This document shows positions 12,535 through 26,050 of a DNA stretch of 64,000 bases, in pieces; the stretch's first letter is position 1, and every line of letters begins with the position of its first letter. The stretch comes from Anadara kagoshimensis (Eukaryota; Mollusca; Bivalvia; Arcoida; Arcidae), in the NCBI GenBank assembly GCA_021292105.1, contig CM037860.1:11240698-11304697 (forward strand), in the 5' to 3' direction. Made by a program: the position numbers and the translations under genes. The notes below the pieces were generated by a model. That model was not told the DNA's origin. It ran no database searches and worked only from the letters and a program-made list of their open reading frames with translations.

Positions 12535-12715
12535 ATGACCGAATCACAATCCAGAAGTATGTGATCAAAATCAAGTGAAGGGAATTTGGAAGTATGGGAC
12601 GTCAAAAGTTTCCAGGACAATCCTGGACACAGACGTAAAACCTATCAGCAATACTGTGGTGACGGCTATACAACTTAATGAAGGCCTGATAAGCCCAGGT
12701 TTCCAATATCTATAG
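12535..12715 (-). repeat. RT-element fragment with internal deletion
   Basis: Starts with the 3'-terminal 'gaccgaatcacaatccag', then jumps past about 130 bp of 3' UTR to 'gtgatcaaaatcaagtga'. It continues through 'gcaatcctggacacaga'-like sequence into the C-terminal coding region. The same strand lineage is seen at 40239-40550. Confidence 0.85.
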
Positions 12716-13650
12716 ATGATCAATTTAATTGTACGCAATTTGCTTCACTTTGTTTAATCTAGGCTTGTACTGCTTCTTATTGCTTATTGTACATGTTTTC
12801 GTACCTGATTTGAACAGATGTTTTTGTTTTAAATTTTATTCCTTATTTATAGTCTATATTACCTCCCTCATTAAACAGGACAAACAAAGTAATTTTTATG
12901 TTTTAACTTTCTTCAAGCAATTAAAAGGCATTTAGTATTTAGTATCATGGTTCTAAACACTGAAGTATATGAACGCTCCTGTTGGAATTTTGTGATGTTA
13001 CTATCTGGGGCAATCGATTTAGAAATCTATAAATTGCGGCAAATGACGTAAAATATAATTAGAAAAAAGAATATACACAACAATATTTTCCCTAGTCTGT
13101 GAAGATACAACTTGGTAAGAAAGATGAAAGGAGTATGCTTGTATGCCTGAAATTTAAATTTGTTATGCTGCAATTTTTGTTGTATTGGTTTACAGTGTTC
13201 GTCTTAATCATGGAGAAATAATCTTTGAAGAAATATGAAAGACGAGTGTATGTTTTATTCGTGGTGATTAACCGAATTTTATCCTTTAAATAATAAGTAA
13301 CATGTTGATGAAGCAGTTACTTAATTAAATAATGAGGTTTTGATCATTAACTTCAGTTGTAATGAGCTTAATTGAAAAATGTATTTAACATTATATCTTT
13401 TGAACGTTGTCCTAAATAATAAAAAAGTCAATATGCGTCATTGATTTCAATATGTCTAGACTAACTTAAAAGTAAATTGCAAGCAAACAGCAAAAGTCCA
13501 ATGATGTTAGTTGTGTAAAATTTATATAAAAGACGATTTTTACTACAGAAAATTTGATAAGAAGAAATAGAAATATCATGTAATTGTATTGATATATAAA
13601 AATTATATATCATCAAGACTTTCAAAAGCACATTTTTCATTTGTCATTGC
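12716..13650. other. AT-rich DNA, nothing recognised
   Basis: No supported gene. A chance open frame (12729-12935, +) is rich in Phe, Leu and Tyr as expected from A/T-rich codons. Confidence 0.5.
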
Positions 13651-14021
13651 AATTACATATTTTATCAGTTTTAATTTTACAACTAGACGGTCGTTTCGGA
13701 AACAATTCCTCATTAGTAGTGCTTGGACCAAAATTATGAAACCAAAATTATTTTTGAAGATGTTAAAAAGCTACCCAAAGGACCAAAATATATTTTACCA
13801 AATTAAGCTAAGGAAATACGTTGCATAAGGCAGCATACCTTAGTTTTTGAGAAATTTCAAATTTTAACTTACAGGAATTTAGACAATTATAGTATATTTC
13901 TGACAATTATACGAAATTATTGCCTACTGTGTGTGATATCCTGGGGGCACCAGCCACCAGCAGAGATATATCATTTAAATTACATATTATACAAGTTTTA
14001 ATTTTACAGCAATAGACGGTC
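13651..14021 (-). repeat. Two-site hammerhead unit (retrozyme-like)
   Basis: Read on the minus strand: a 5' partial hammerhead cut off in stem III (gaccgtc then tattgctgtaaaatt; GUC at 14015-14017), about 330 bp of spacer, then a second hammerhead with its GUC at 13686-13688, then the common 3' flank ending near 13651. The predicted cleavage sites are 329 nt apart, which would release a 329-nt monomer. The second ribozyme carries CUAAUGAG instead of CUGAUGAG and a weakened stem I, so it is probably dead. No ORF. This layout matches non-autonomous retrozymes or a tandem ribozyme copy. Confidence 0.7.
13685..13723 (-). ncRNA. Degenerate hammerhead ribozyme
   Basis: Stem I 5' arm gcacta is the complement of 13717-13722. 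The core CTAATGAG (complement of 13709-13716) has one G-to-A change. GGAA/TTCC-type stem II, GAAAC and ACGACCGTC follow. The change in CUGAUGA is expected to abolish cleavage. Confidence 0.8.
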
Positions 14022-14617
14022 AATGATTCTTTTTTCTATATCTCCCTTATCATTGCTAAGGTAACACAACTAAACGTATACATAGATTACTATATAACGT
14101 TTTAGTCGTAAACCTACTACATTTTAGCTGTTTTATTAAAAGCATGATGATGCCAGTATGACTTTTTATATCCACCATGACCAATGTTATCTAATACCAA
14201 GCTGTATCTTTTATCAAGTCAACAAAACGTTAAAAAAACTTCTGCTTACACTTGTATATTTTCATCACTAAAGGTTTGAAAATTTAAAATAAAAGCTCTG
14301 TTCAGGGATTGTCCAGAAAATTAACACATATAGACATGGAAACATTTCACTGCCAGTAGACACACATAATAAGCATATAAATAGTGAATGCTATTAAGCA
14401 ATTAAAACATAAATGTACCATAGGATCATTAGATAAATAATCAAATGCCAGGGATCAAATTGTATTGTGCAAATATCAGAGATTCAAAAACATTATTGTA
14501 TAGCCTATAACAGATGGTTTACTCTTATATGCTGCGTAAATAATGTTATGTCATAATAAAACACACAGAAATACAAAACATATTGGTCTGTGTAAAGATA
14601 TTTTCATGTGCAGATGA

Positions 14618-14620
<3 letters not shown>
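14022..14620. other. AT-rich DNA, nothing recognised
   Basis: No coding or repeat signal between the hammerhead unit and the TA microsatellite. Confidence 0.5.
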
Positions 14621-14622
<2 letters not shown>

Positions 14623-14670
<48 letters not shown>

Positions 14671-14682
14671 ATATATATATAC
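14623..14682. repeat. (TA)n microsatellite
   Basis: About 58 bp of alternating TA with a single GA-type interruption near 14668, followed by 'cacacgc'. The simple repeat is visible directly. Confidence 0.98.
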
Positions 14683-14689
14683 ACACGCA

Positions 14690-16035
14690 ACTAAGAAACT
14701 ATGTTATGCCAAAGATGTTTTTTTAACGATGCAAAGACTATTGTCTCACTGACACAATTATATCAATGTTCTCATTTTCAATCAAATGTAAAACGAATTG
14801 ACTTTTACTGCTATATGCACTATTACCTACATAACTTCATCAATGTGTATATTATGTGATAAAATAGGAATCCGTATGTAAGAAATTAGGTGAATCTAGA
14901 GTAGAACAGTATTCGTTACAAGATAAGAAATGTGTATAATGGCTGTTTTGTTAACCTTTATGTACTGTCAATATATGATGTAAATAGACCATCCATCGAT
15001 CGTAACTACAAATATAAATTACATGTACAGTTTAGACCTGTCGCTCTTTTAACACTTAGGTAACGAATTAGTGCCCAATAGACAGCTCTTCCTCGAAATA
15101 AATCCCGGTAGCTTTTAGCAGCTGTTATCTATCTCTTGGATGTTTTTGGCTACTAGCTATACAGATTTTGACTAATCAGCAGTCGTGGTCTGACTTTCCA
15201 GGGTTAAACCTTCGCCAGATCTGCACTGTAGATAAGTCTGTAACTAACAAAGTCAGTATGACTATTAAATGACACAAAAAATAAAAAAACATCTTCCGTT
15301 TGTTTCTTTAAAAAATAAAAAGCATCTTTCTTTTTTATGATGCTCTTCAAAGCGAAACTACTGTTATACAATCATTTTAAACAGAAACTGTATAAACACA
15401 TTCAAGTCAGAATATAATATTTCTATAGTATATATAGGAAAGTGCAAATGCATTCTATGATGTTGTTTTAATTATAAATGATTCCATGTTTCTTATATAT
15501 GGTTTTTTGATATAAAATATAAATGTCAGGATATTATTTCAAGTGAAGATTCATTACTTACAAAATGAGAATTTACATATTTTTATACTTTCTAATTGGT
15601 GTTTGGCGTAATGAAGTCTCTAATCATAAAAAACAAATATATAGTAGAAGGGGCAAATTGCTTTAAATTGAATCTGAATGCTGTGTGCCCGTTTATGAAA
15701 GAAGTTCTGCCAATGCATATTTAGAATAGTATATTTGATGTATTTTGTGAAACGTGAAATTTTGAAGAATTGTGTACATTTTGGCAGTGCTTTAAAATAC
15801 TGGTCACTAAAGCATACACATGGGTGTACAAATTCCGATGAAATGTTAAGATCAAAAGTCAAACAAGAATTACATCATAAGCATTCATGAGTAACAAAAC
15901 ATAGATGATTTAGTTGCTATAAACTTGTATAAGTGTAAAAACCATAACAAACATACAATGTGACATTCGCATGTGGATTTTTGCGAGTTTATAGCTATAA
16001 ACGTAATATAATTTGTCGAGAAATAATAAAATGGG
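14690..16035. other. AT-rich DNA, nothing recognised
   Basis: No supported feature. Minus-strand open frames at 15620-15862 and 15885-16088 show no motif; the latter runs into a repeat. Confidence 0.5.
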
Positions 16036-16037
16036 TA

Positions 16038-16200
16038 TAATAAAAAACAAACACACTTATCCATTTTCAAATCACAAACAAGAAGCAAAGTAAAAACTTT
16101 GGAACTGACATGTTAGGTTACAGACGCAAACGTCCACCAGGGAAATGTGGCCTATTTCTCCGGAAGTGTAACCAGCTTCTATTTAGCTAGCTGATCCCTG
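16038..16200 (-). repeat. RT-element 3'-UTR fragment
   Basis: About 160 bp: 'acaaacacacttatccat', 'agaagcaaagtaaaaact', 'ttggaactgaca', 'tctccggaagtgtaa', ending at 'tttagctagct'. The inner limit at the agctagct motif recurs in several copies. Confidence 0.9.
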
Positions 16201-16429
16201 CAGCATAAACATATCATACACATGTTTGTTATCAAAAATGTTGTTGTGTTATAAAAAAAAAGATATATTTCAAAACTATTTTGCAAGCTACATGTATTGC
16301 CTTTTCCATATGTAACATATCTGATATCATAAAATGCATGTCAGTGTTTTATGATGATATAATATCCTTAGTAAAATATCACACAGGTATTGTAACACCT
16401 TTATGTTTGAAATACAAGGGGAAAATTCC

Positions 16430-17060
16430 CTATATGTGGCAAACAAATTGTTAAATGTCCGCATTCAATTGCTAGCTTTGTGAGGGATGAGAGTCGAATG
16501 TCGACGGTGAGAGGCGTTAGAGTACAACACAAATGACCAGAAGAATGTTAAAACATCTTAACTGTCAAGAATGACTTAACTAATGTAATTGATCATGACG
16601 AAATAGACATGTTTTATATATCTCTTCAACCTACAACTCAGATTTTAGGAAAAAACTATTTTGATAAGTTAAATAGTGTTTTAAACAACCGCATGTTATA
16701 ACATAATTGACGTTTCCCCCGAAATGTTAGACACTTGTAGCCATCAAGTTACCAAAGCAGCGTCAAGGCAACTAATGACGACAAGTGTCATTTACGTCAT
16801 TAAACGACACAATTCAGGCAGAGTTTTTATTTTTTTTGTGTCTAATTCAAGAATGTCCGGCCTTTGTCGGAACATTGTTGGCGTGGCCGGCGATTCGTCA
16901 ATCGTAAATGCATAAATGATGATTTTATCAAGCATAAGAATTTAAGGGGATCTTAATCTCATTATATCAAAGTATCACATAATTGATTCAAACAATATGT
17001 TTTTATATTTTAAATGAAAAGTTAATTGACCTTGAATTTATTCAGCCTGCAATAATTTGT
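16430..17060 (+). repeat. Local duplication, first copy
   Basis: Matches 17240-17640 in direct orientation. Shared blocks: 'ccgcattcaattgctag', 'gtgagaggcgtta', 'aaaacatcttaact', 'taattgatcatgac', 'atagacatgtttta' and, after a gap, 'tttttatattttaaa' with 'tgaatttatt.agcctgca'. This copy has about 200 extra bp (16710-16915), less AT-rich than its surroundings, that the second copy lacks. Confidence 0.85.
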
Positions 17061-17239
17061 TAATCCATGATAAAAGACTGCAATTGAAATGAAATGGACA
17101 TGTAAAAAGTGTATAATCTAAATTATCTTGCAACTTTGCGTTCAATAAGGAGTAGAATTATGCCAATTGTGTTTTATATGTTTTATATCATTGTTATTTT
17201 TATTTTTGTTATGAAACCATAAAAGTTTTTAATAGTCTT

Positions 17240-17640
17240 TCATGAAAACGTCCATATTTGGCACACGAATTGACAACTTTCCGCATTCAATTGCTAGTTT
17301 TGTGGTTGGGAATCGAATGGCGTCGGTGAGAGGCGTTAACGTACAACAAAAATGACCAAAACATAATAAAACATCTTAACTATCAAGAATTGTTTCACTA
17401 ATATAATTGATCATGACAAATAGACATGTTTTATAGATCTCTATAACAAATAGTTTAATTTTAGACAAATATTTTCAGTAAAATTCAATTTTGTTTAAAG
17501 AACTACATGCTAAAACATCATCATAAGGAAAACGTAATCCAATATCTCAAACGACCACACACTTAATTCAAGACTATTTTTATATTTTAAAGGAAAAATT
17601 ATTGATTTTGAATTTATTTAGCCTGCATCATTTCTGCCTG
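17240..17640 (+). repeat. Local duplication, second copy
   Basis: Direct partner of 16430-17060, about 800 bp downstream, diverged by many substitutions. It lacks the roughly 200-bp 16710-16915 segment. Confidence 0.85.
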
Positions 17641-20600
17641 GGATACATTTCATCAACTGCCTGAATACAACTTTTCAAAAAAAGTTGATAAGATGTGCAC
17701 GTTACGTTACTGTCTGGATAAAATTTTTCACAATAGTTATTCAGAAACATGAGTAAACTGCATATTTTAGTGAATGTCTTTTAATATTAACATGTTTAAG
17801 TCTTTGAATTTATTGTTATCTTGATGTTATCCCATTCCTATATTGATCCTCACCTTTCACAATTATTTTCCAACCTTCGGTTTGTCAAATTGACCAATTA
17901 TGAAAACGTGACAGAAATCACTCTCTTCACAAAATGTCACCGACCTCCGATTAGAAAAAAAATTAAAATATTGAGATGCAACTCTCGCTAATATGTAATC
18001 CATAAACAGGTATTTCGAACCACTTGGTGACAGAGACCCAACTTAAATGTCAAATTAACAAATATCTTTACATCGCTTTTCATTCTTTTGCTGGTGTCAA
18101 GAGATAGATAAAACATAAGAATATCATCATATTAAAAGTGAATTGAAGATTTAAAGAAACCGACTTATTTATCGGGTGTGTCTTGCATGCTTTTGTTAAT
18201 ATTATTATTCATTCGTTTTTAATTGTCATTTATCTTTTATCATTCAGAGAGGAAAAATGAAAAATGTTTATTTTTATTGTTGGTTTAGTATTGCAGCTGT
18301 TTCTAAAGGTTACCAAAATCAATATCCAATTTTACAAATTGACAAGCCAATTCTCTCTCGAGCTTAAATACATTACCTTAATGACCCGCCAACTCATTTA
18401 TCCTGTTATTTTTTACTTCTTCTGACAGGATTGTCGCTTATGCACTAACACTTGTCGGTGCACGTACGTCATGAAGGTATATGTACTTTTTAAGAGATTC
18501 ATGTTAATTGTCAATGTTTCTTAAAAGTGATACAACAATATCTATGCAATGTCTCTTATGTCAGATGTCTCATTAGAAATAATGTGTCATATAATCAGTT
18601 TTCTACACGGTTATTTATTATAAACATTCAACCCTTTGTTTTGAAAATCCATATAAGTTTTTGCATGGATTTTGTTCACAGAAAACACTGTTGGCCATTT
18701 TAAGATTATATCAAGTATGTTGAATTGTTGGTAAAGTGTCATTATTTTTGTAGGATAAAATTCGTATTATAAGAGAAGTACTTGTAATACAATATTGCGT
18801 ATTATTTTGAATATTTCCCCTGTTGCTGTGCCTGCATCATCTGTCCAAAACAGAAGTTATCAAATGTTTAAATAATGTTTTTGTCTTCACTTTATTCATT
18901 TGCATCATAGTTCATTCACACAAATATTAATCAGGGTACAGCAATCGACAAAACATATTACCATTGACATGGCAAACAAAGACACTTTCAAGTGCAGTGA
19001 ATATGTTATACCCATGACACATATAAAGTACAGACTTATAAAAAGAATATTAATTGCCTTTCTGCACAATATTGTTCAGTTTGTTTTTAGAAAACCTTTT
19101 TTTAAATCATTCAAATAAGAGTACAGGCGATGGTACTACCAGAAACGTCAAGTACCTTATACGACAAGCAAAAGTCAATGTGTTTGTTTTACAGTCATTA
19201 ACATGCAAATAGCAAGGGTATTAGAAATTGATCTTCCGCCCCTGATTTTCTTCCGGTAGTAATTAACACTTTCATTTAAGATTGATAATACCGCGTCTTT
19301 AGATAAGTTTAAATGAATCTGACACTTGACTTTTGCATGTTGCTATTGATCAACAGACTTGCTGTAAAACATGTATCTAGTTTATCATGATAAATTACCC
19401 TTTCGTTGCAAAACTTTAGTAATTCACCATCGTCAAGGCATTAATTACCTAGGGTTATAAATATGTAACAAACTATTTTAATGACTGTCAAGTCCAATCT
19501 AAACCCTCATTACTTTCTATGCTTTATAACTAATATGATACATGAAATATTGCGTCATTACGTTATATCACACTGTTATAATGACTTCAGATTGTTTGAT
19601 TATTTTGTTTTACTTATTCGGAAATTGTAAAGTTTGTTGATAGATCCAAAGCAAAAAAATAATAAAATTTTCAAAAGGCGGAATCTTAAGCTTCGTATTC
19701 ACTGGCACATAGAAACTAAGCAAATTTAATATTTACCTACTTTTGAAAAACATTCCTGTGACACATTTTTATTTTTGGAATTTTGACAACTCTATAAATG
19801 TAAGGTGTTCTTTGTTTTGATTCATTTTTTCCATCAATCTTTCATTTCCAATTTCTTCTTATGAGTCATATTTACTGATAACCAACTTTACTGGTATTTT
19901 CATTTGATATTGAAGGTCAACGTCAGTCAAAATGTTGTAATTGAGATTATTTTTATTTTGGTTGGTATGGAAATCGTAGATTATCATTTATGGCTTTTAT
20001 AAAGTTCGATTTGGTTCATTTGTTTTATTTGATGTTGTCTGTACATTCCATTGAATGCAAATTAATTTTAGTGATTGAAAAAAAATTATAAATCAAACCA
20101 TGATTGGTTGGTTAAGAAAAGTGAATCATTGATTGAGATTCGTCTGGCTCTAATCCAAAACTGAAATAAAGGAAAATCAGAGTTACATCTACAAAACTAA
20201 AAAACAAATTCTTTGCATTTGTTGGTGTTTTAAGAAACATTAAAAATTACATTTATTTTTATTCTGTCAAACTCAATAAAACACTTTTCCATTTTAGATA
20301 TGAACGTTGCATTATTATTATCCACATCATTCTTTATTCTTAATTTATGGCAACTTTTCAAACAAATGCTGCAATTTTTAAAACTATTTAAAACGAAAAT
20401 GATCAAAACTCAATATATTGTCTAAGATTACAAACTAAATTATTTTTTCTGTTAAACCTTGTTCAATTTAATCATAAATCGCACATTTGTATTTCAATAA
20501 TAAAAACTGTAGGTATCTAAAAACTATTTATTTAATCGCAAACACACTCACAGAGCATCTGGGTACTTCGTTTAACATATTTAGGGTTTCCCCTTTCATT

Positions 20601-22350
20601 AAAAACATAATACTAAATTCCGTTTGGTGCTACTAATTCTATGCTACATTGACATGCAACAATAAATATAATACCTGCCACTGAGATTTACAACTCTCTG
20701 CTGCTGTTATTCAATAGAAAAATGAAAACATCATCATATTTCTGCTATTTGTGACTTGCTTGATTTGTATTATGCCATTATACCAGCATATAGACACTAA
20801 AACTAATAACAGGAAGATAGATTATATGTAAAAGAAAATCAAACATAGTGGCAACCAGCATTTTGATTTGGTTTGTAGCAAATCACGATAGCTACAATCT
20901 TTATGTTATAAACATACAAATGTTTGGTTTACATATTTTTTTATAATGGAAAACTGCTCTATAACATGTCGAGTTATAATTCACTTGTCATTCACATCTG
21001 CATTTGCTTTGCTACGTCTACTGATTCTTGGCTGTGACTTTTTTTCTATAAAGTAGAACACGCTCGTTTTACTCTGTAACATCACTGAATCAAACAGCAT
21101 AACAATACATCCAGTAGGATGTTTATAACTTTAGCAGAATTTCTATCAAGAATAGACACACACTATATGCCGTTAAAGCAAACACCTATGTCTATATTTG
21201 ATCCTGTTATTAGATCCATCTTCTGGAGATTTTAAACTGATTTATGCAACACTAAGGTTTTGAGTGCATACTTATTACTTATTACTTTTTCTACAAAATA
21301 ATGAATAACTAAAAAGAATAAGATTAAAAAGTTTTTGACTGGTCATTTAGTCATAAAGGACCATTCCGAATAGCACTAAGTTATAATATTGCCATCCTTT
21401 TCTGATATTATATACAAAACTGAAACAAAATTTAACTTTTCGAGTTATAGTCTACATGCATTGGGTCATTTGTGTATACAATATAAAATGGTTTAAAACT
21501 TTTGTTATGCGCCAAGAACATTAGATGTTCTTTTAATACATTACTTTAACATATACCTCAAGAAATGTTACTTATAGTTAGACTTAAACCATCTAACTAG
21601 CTCTCCTAAGGCATATAAATAGATCAAAATAACATTGAAAAATGTGTGGAAATATGAAACTTGACAACATTATTTCTGTAATAAAAAGTCTTCACCGAAC
21701 ACAAAAAGCAGACAGAAATATGTCATTCGAACGCAACAAATGTTTTTGATTCTGTTCTTAAATTAGATTCTTTCGTTTCAATTTATGACAACAATTAACA
21801 TATCAAATTTCCAAATCTTCTGCTAAAAATATTTTCTTTATAATTTCATTTTTGGAGGAGTTTCTGTCAGTTCCAATTCATCTGCAGGGTATACAATTTG
21901 ATAAAAAATCTGATTGAAATACAATCCGTACCTACAAGGCTTCGGTTATGTAATGACTTATTTAAGTCATGTCTACTGAATGCATATATATATTGGATTT
22001 CTTTTTATCACTGCACGCGATCAGGACAGAATTTATGACAATTGAAATTAAAAAAAAATTAGATTGACTGTAAGGCAAAAGTTTTGGTGACTTAAATGTG
22101 AATAGTACTATTGAGTTTTTTGAATTGCAAACAACAAAAAAAGCGAAATGTCATCAGTATAAATCACCTGCCCTATAGTCACATAATAGGTATCAAAATT
22201 TCTATCTAAACATTGAAAAATAGTATATTATCAACTCATATTGCTATATAGCACAGATAAAAAACATTGCACATTTCATAACTATAACATGATAATAGTT
22301 ATTTTGTATAAACCACTTGTATTCGTTTAAGCTTAAAACATATGTATTTC
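17641..22350. other. AT-rich DNA, nothing recognised
   Basis: About 4.7 kb with no shared repeat, structured RNA or coding signal that I can defend. The open frame at 18900-19118 (+) is unremarkable. Confidence 0.5.
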
Positions 22351-22501
22351 CCTAACTAATTATTATCTTATTTGTTTTGTGAAACTGTAAGCATTGACAT
22401 GCATTATTGTAGGATTGGATAATTGACATAAAATTGAATGTTGTTTTAGCTACATACTGTTGCCTGTACGAACCTATGCAATCTTCAATCGCCTTACATA
22501 C

Positions 22502-22601
22502 CGAATGATATCCACCGGGCTTTATCAATAAAGCAGTCACGTTTAATCTACGGACTTGTTCATAAGTAGGACTTGTTAAGACAGTTGCCCTTTGATGCTC
22601 A
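22502..22601 (-). CDS. Possible host exon (weak)
   Basis: A 100-bp minus-strand stretch inside an open frame (22352-22624) is less AT-rich than its surroundings. It is bounded by an acceptor-like 'tatttagcag' and a donor-like 'gtatgtaag'. The translation is balanced in composition (it includes 'SPTYEQVRRLNVTALLIKPG'), unlike most frames here. I do not recognise the protein, and no neighbouring exon was found. It could equally be a chance frame or an old repeat. Confidence 0.2.
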
Positions 22602-22649
22602 CTGCTAAATAGTATATTCGCCAATAAAATATAATGGAATCTTCACAGA

Positions 22650-25445
22650 GGTAAAATCTATATTGAATGTGTGATAAATGTTAGTCAAACAAGTCATTTT
22701 ATTTAAAATATGTGTTTTTATGTACAATTGTAAATGATAGTTAATTTATGACTAAGATAAGGTCTTGTCGATATTTGCAAACTTGGTTCAGCATCTTAAA
22801 CGCAACCAATTAATTACAATAGTACATATTCCCTCCGTTGTCAGCTTCGTTAATCAGCATGCAATACAATGCAACATGATAATTAGATTGGATTTTGTTG
22901 TTTCCTGTTTAGTTTAGTTATTGATGTACTGTGCACAATTTTTAATCTCAGCATGCGTCAAATCTATTTCATTTATCAATTATTGTAATAAAATATTGGA
23001 AAAAAGAACAGTAAAAATTACAATTAAAAAGAATCAGAAGAAACGGATATGCCAAGATCATACACTCCCAAATTATATTGTAATTTGAGATCATGTCAAT
23101 AATAACATCTCGTTATATAAACGCTGCATCCTATAACCAATCTGTACCAACATGGACTTTATCGTTGTTATTCGTGCATATCATATCAAGTACCGCGGTA
23201 TGATAAGATTGCGATAGGTTACCATTTTTCACCTACAAAACACATCTCTGGAGTTTCCATTGTCGCATCTGTCGCATTTCAGCATGGGGTCGATTTTTCA
23301 TTTGTCATTGGTAAAAGCGAAAATCGTTTAAATAATAACTATAATGATTTAATAATAAACAAAATAAAAATTTGGCTCTCTTTTTTGCGTAAAATCCCCT
23401 TTAGAGCAGAAATTGTTGACCTTTTAATTGTTTTCCATATAGCCTACATTTGTTGAGTGTCCGAGTTTCGTTAAAATGTTTTTTTTGTTAAAATAATATA
23501 TCAATATGTAGTTTGCGGTTGTTACTGTTGACAATTAATATAAATGAAATAAATTTAACCATGTAAAATAGTTACTCGCTACACAAATTACAACAAAAAT
23601 ATTTATTTCAGTATCACTATATTTTCTTAAATAACATTAAACATTTTTGCACGTTAAATATTCTATAAATGAGGTCTCACGAGTTAAAATAACTAGAATC
23701 TTATTATTTTATGAAACCTCCGTCCATTCCAATAGTAAAGTAAAACATGTATTTTTCTTATTATTTGATATACAAGTCTTATCAATTTTATTGTCTGCCG
23801 AGGACAGAAACAGTTTCCATGGATTTCTCTTTCACCATACATTTAAAGCAATTACTACCACATTATAAAATAATCTGTATGGATTTCTCTCACTTAGACC
23901 TGGTTTTGTGAACAGTTGTGTTTGTAGATTACCTTTTTCGTGACTATAGTAGATGTTTCAACTAACTGCTTGAAAATACTATGTTTTTTACTACCTTATT
24001 CTATAAGAATGAATGAATCGTTTGTGTATTTAATTAGTTTTTGTCGTGTGCTTTAAAAACACAATGTTGTGGAAAAAACAAATTATTATCTTATCCAAGT
24101 TAATCTTTATTTCACATTTAACCTAGAAACATACTGCTTTCACCATTTTTTGTGGCAATTCATGTTTTGTACTTTCGAGCTACAGAACCCGACAGCCATG
24201 TACAACTACTAACCAGAGAGCATCCTCCGGACATAAGTTCATCTTAAGACTGTGAAGATTCTGAAAATTACATTCACTTATGCAGAAAGAAAATGAAACT
24301 ACGTGTATTGGTCCCCATATGATGTTTCAGGTTTTCCTTTTTCATATTGGCCCGGTTTTTGGCCTTGGCATATTATGACACGCCTTAGCCAAATGTGAAA
24401 AAAGAACTAAATAATATTATTGCTATATTAGATATATGTTTTTTCAATGAGTTTTTCCAGCTTTTGCATTATCATCACAGAAAGAAGTTTGAAATGTAAG
24501 AAATGTATGTATATTGAAACACTTTGAATGGTTATTATGAGCAGATATGCTTTATAACATAAAATAAACACCAATGTTAATTCATAAAAAGGGATAAAAT
24601 GATAAACAAAGATCTGTTAAGATTAAAAAAGAAGATTTCTACATTCTTATTTGATAAAACCCTACTAATCACATATAAACTGTTAGACCAGTATTGCTTT
24701 CAACAATTAAATAAGAAATTCGTAAACGCAAATCACATTAATTTTTTATTCTGTTTTAAAACAAATAATTAATTGTTCAGAGACTGGTTTAAAGAAAAAA
24801 TATAAAAACAATACGGATATATATTTACAATAGTAATGACACAATAGAAAGTTACCATGAGTGTTTTATCTTGTTCTGTTTAACTCGTTCAGTTTCAATG
24901 TTACTGCGTTTTAATGTGCCTTTTGAGATTATAGATTATCAGTTTATAAACCCTTAACAATTATATAAAACGGATTTTGAAAATTTAGTTCTAAGATATT
25001 AAAATTCCTTTTTGCATATAAGCTTTTAGATGATATAATTCAAAACGCTCTAAATGTTGAACACTGTTAAATAGTAAACGATTGTTATCGATATCAGAGG
25101 TAATCACGTCTGCATTGATTGTCTCGCCCGGTGATTATAATCGCCATAATGAGACACGAAGGTTCTCTATCAAGGTTAAGTACCTTAAATCACTGCCCGA
25201 AATAAGAAACGTTTTCAAAAAACTTGGATAATATAAAAATCGGCCTTACAAGGATAAACATTAATTATTGCTGCCCTCAACATCAAGCATTACTATTTTA
25301 GCAAACAAATCCAGATTAAATTTTAAAGTCACCGAACTTATGATTAAAACGGCATCAACGTTGGAAGAATTTAAAATGCAAAATTTTCTGACATCTATAA
25401 TTATCTTGTGTTTATTTACACTTACATTTTTCAGCTAATTCTGCG
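22650..25445. other. AT-rich DNA, nothing recognised
   Basis: No supported gene or shared repeat. A short phrase 'tggatttctct' occurs twice near 23820 and 23880, which is too little to call. Confidence 0.5.
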
Positions 25446-25447
25446 CA

Positions 25448-25562
25448 TGTAGCTTGTTAAAGATAGAGTGTGTGCTCTTCCGGAACACCCAGATTCAGTT
25501 CCCTTAATTTGTCTTTTGTAGAGTTTTTATTTTGTTCGGGATTGTGATTTTTGGCATGGACT
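25448..25562 (+). repeat. RT-element 3'-UTR fragment
   Basis: Plus orientation: 'tgtgctcttccggaacaccc', then 'gtagagtttttattttgttc', then 'gggattgtgatttttggcatgga'. Diverged but collinear with 32204-32350. Confidence 0.75.
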
Positions 25563-26050
25563 GGTGAATAAACTTTTGATGCTTTTATTGTGTCTCAGAA
25601 AAATGCAGAAACTCGAATTTTAAATGCAAAATAATATACATGTACTTTCCAAAAGGTGGGTATTTAACATGGTTAAAAAAAGTTATATGTAATCCCCGGC
25701 GTAATTATGACAGATGCATACTTACAAAAAACAGTAAAGGGTATTGGGAGCAGTAAAGAAATTGTTGAGTTTAATAGTATTAATTTACCATATATACTCT
25801 AGTAATTATATTGTTAAACGTTATATTATGTCAATTAAGGTTAATCAAGACAAGGACGGACCTTAACAAGTAAATAATTAACCTTACACATAAAGATGTT
25901 TTAGGTGGGCTATAGATGCCTATTTGGGTTTCTCGTTTTACTAAAATAGATGAATTGTTCTTGCCACGATACAAACACCTATATTCTTTTGAATTTCTAT
26001 TGCTTTATACAATATAAATCTCACTTTTTGCAATGATGACCTTTGCCCTT

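Noticed and set aside
13651-14021. DNA transposon end (TIR) explanation for the hammerhead repeat
   Set aside because: The opposite-strand copies at 6710 and 13651 lie about 7 kb apart with no matching target duplications, and the hammerhead fold explains the conserved core better.
14623-14682. AT-rich origin or regulatory palindrome
   Set aside because: A plain TA microsatellite explains it.
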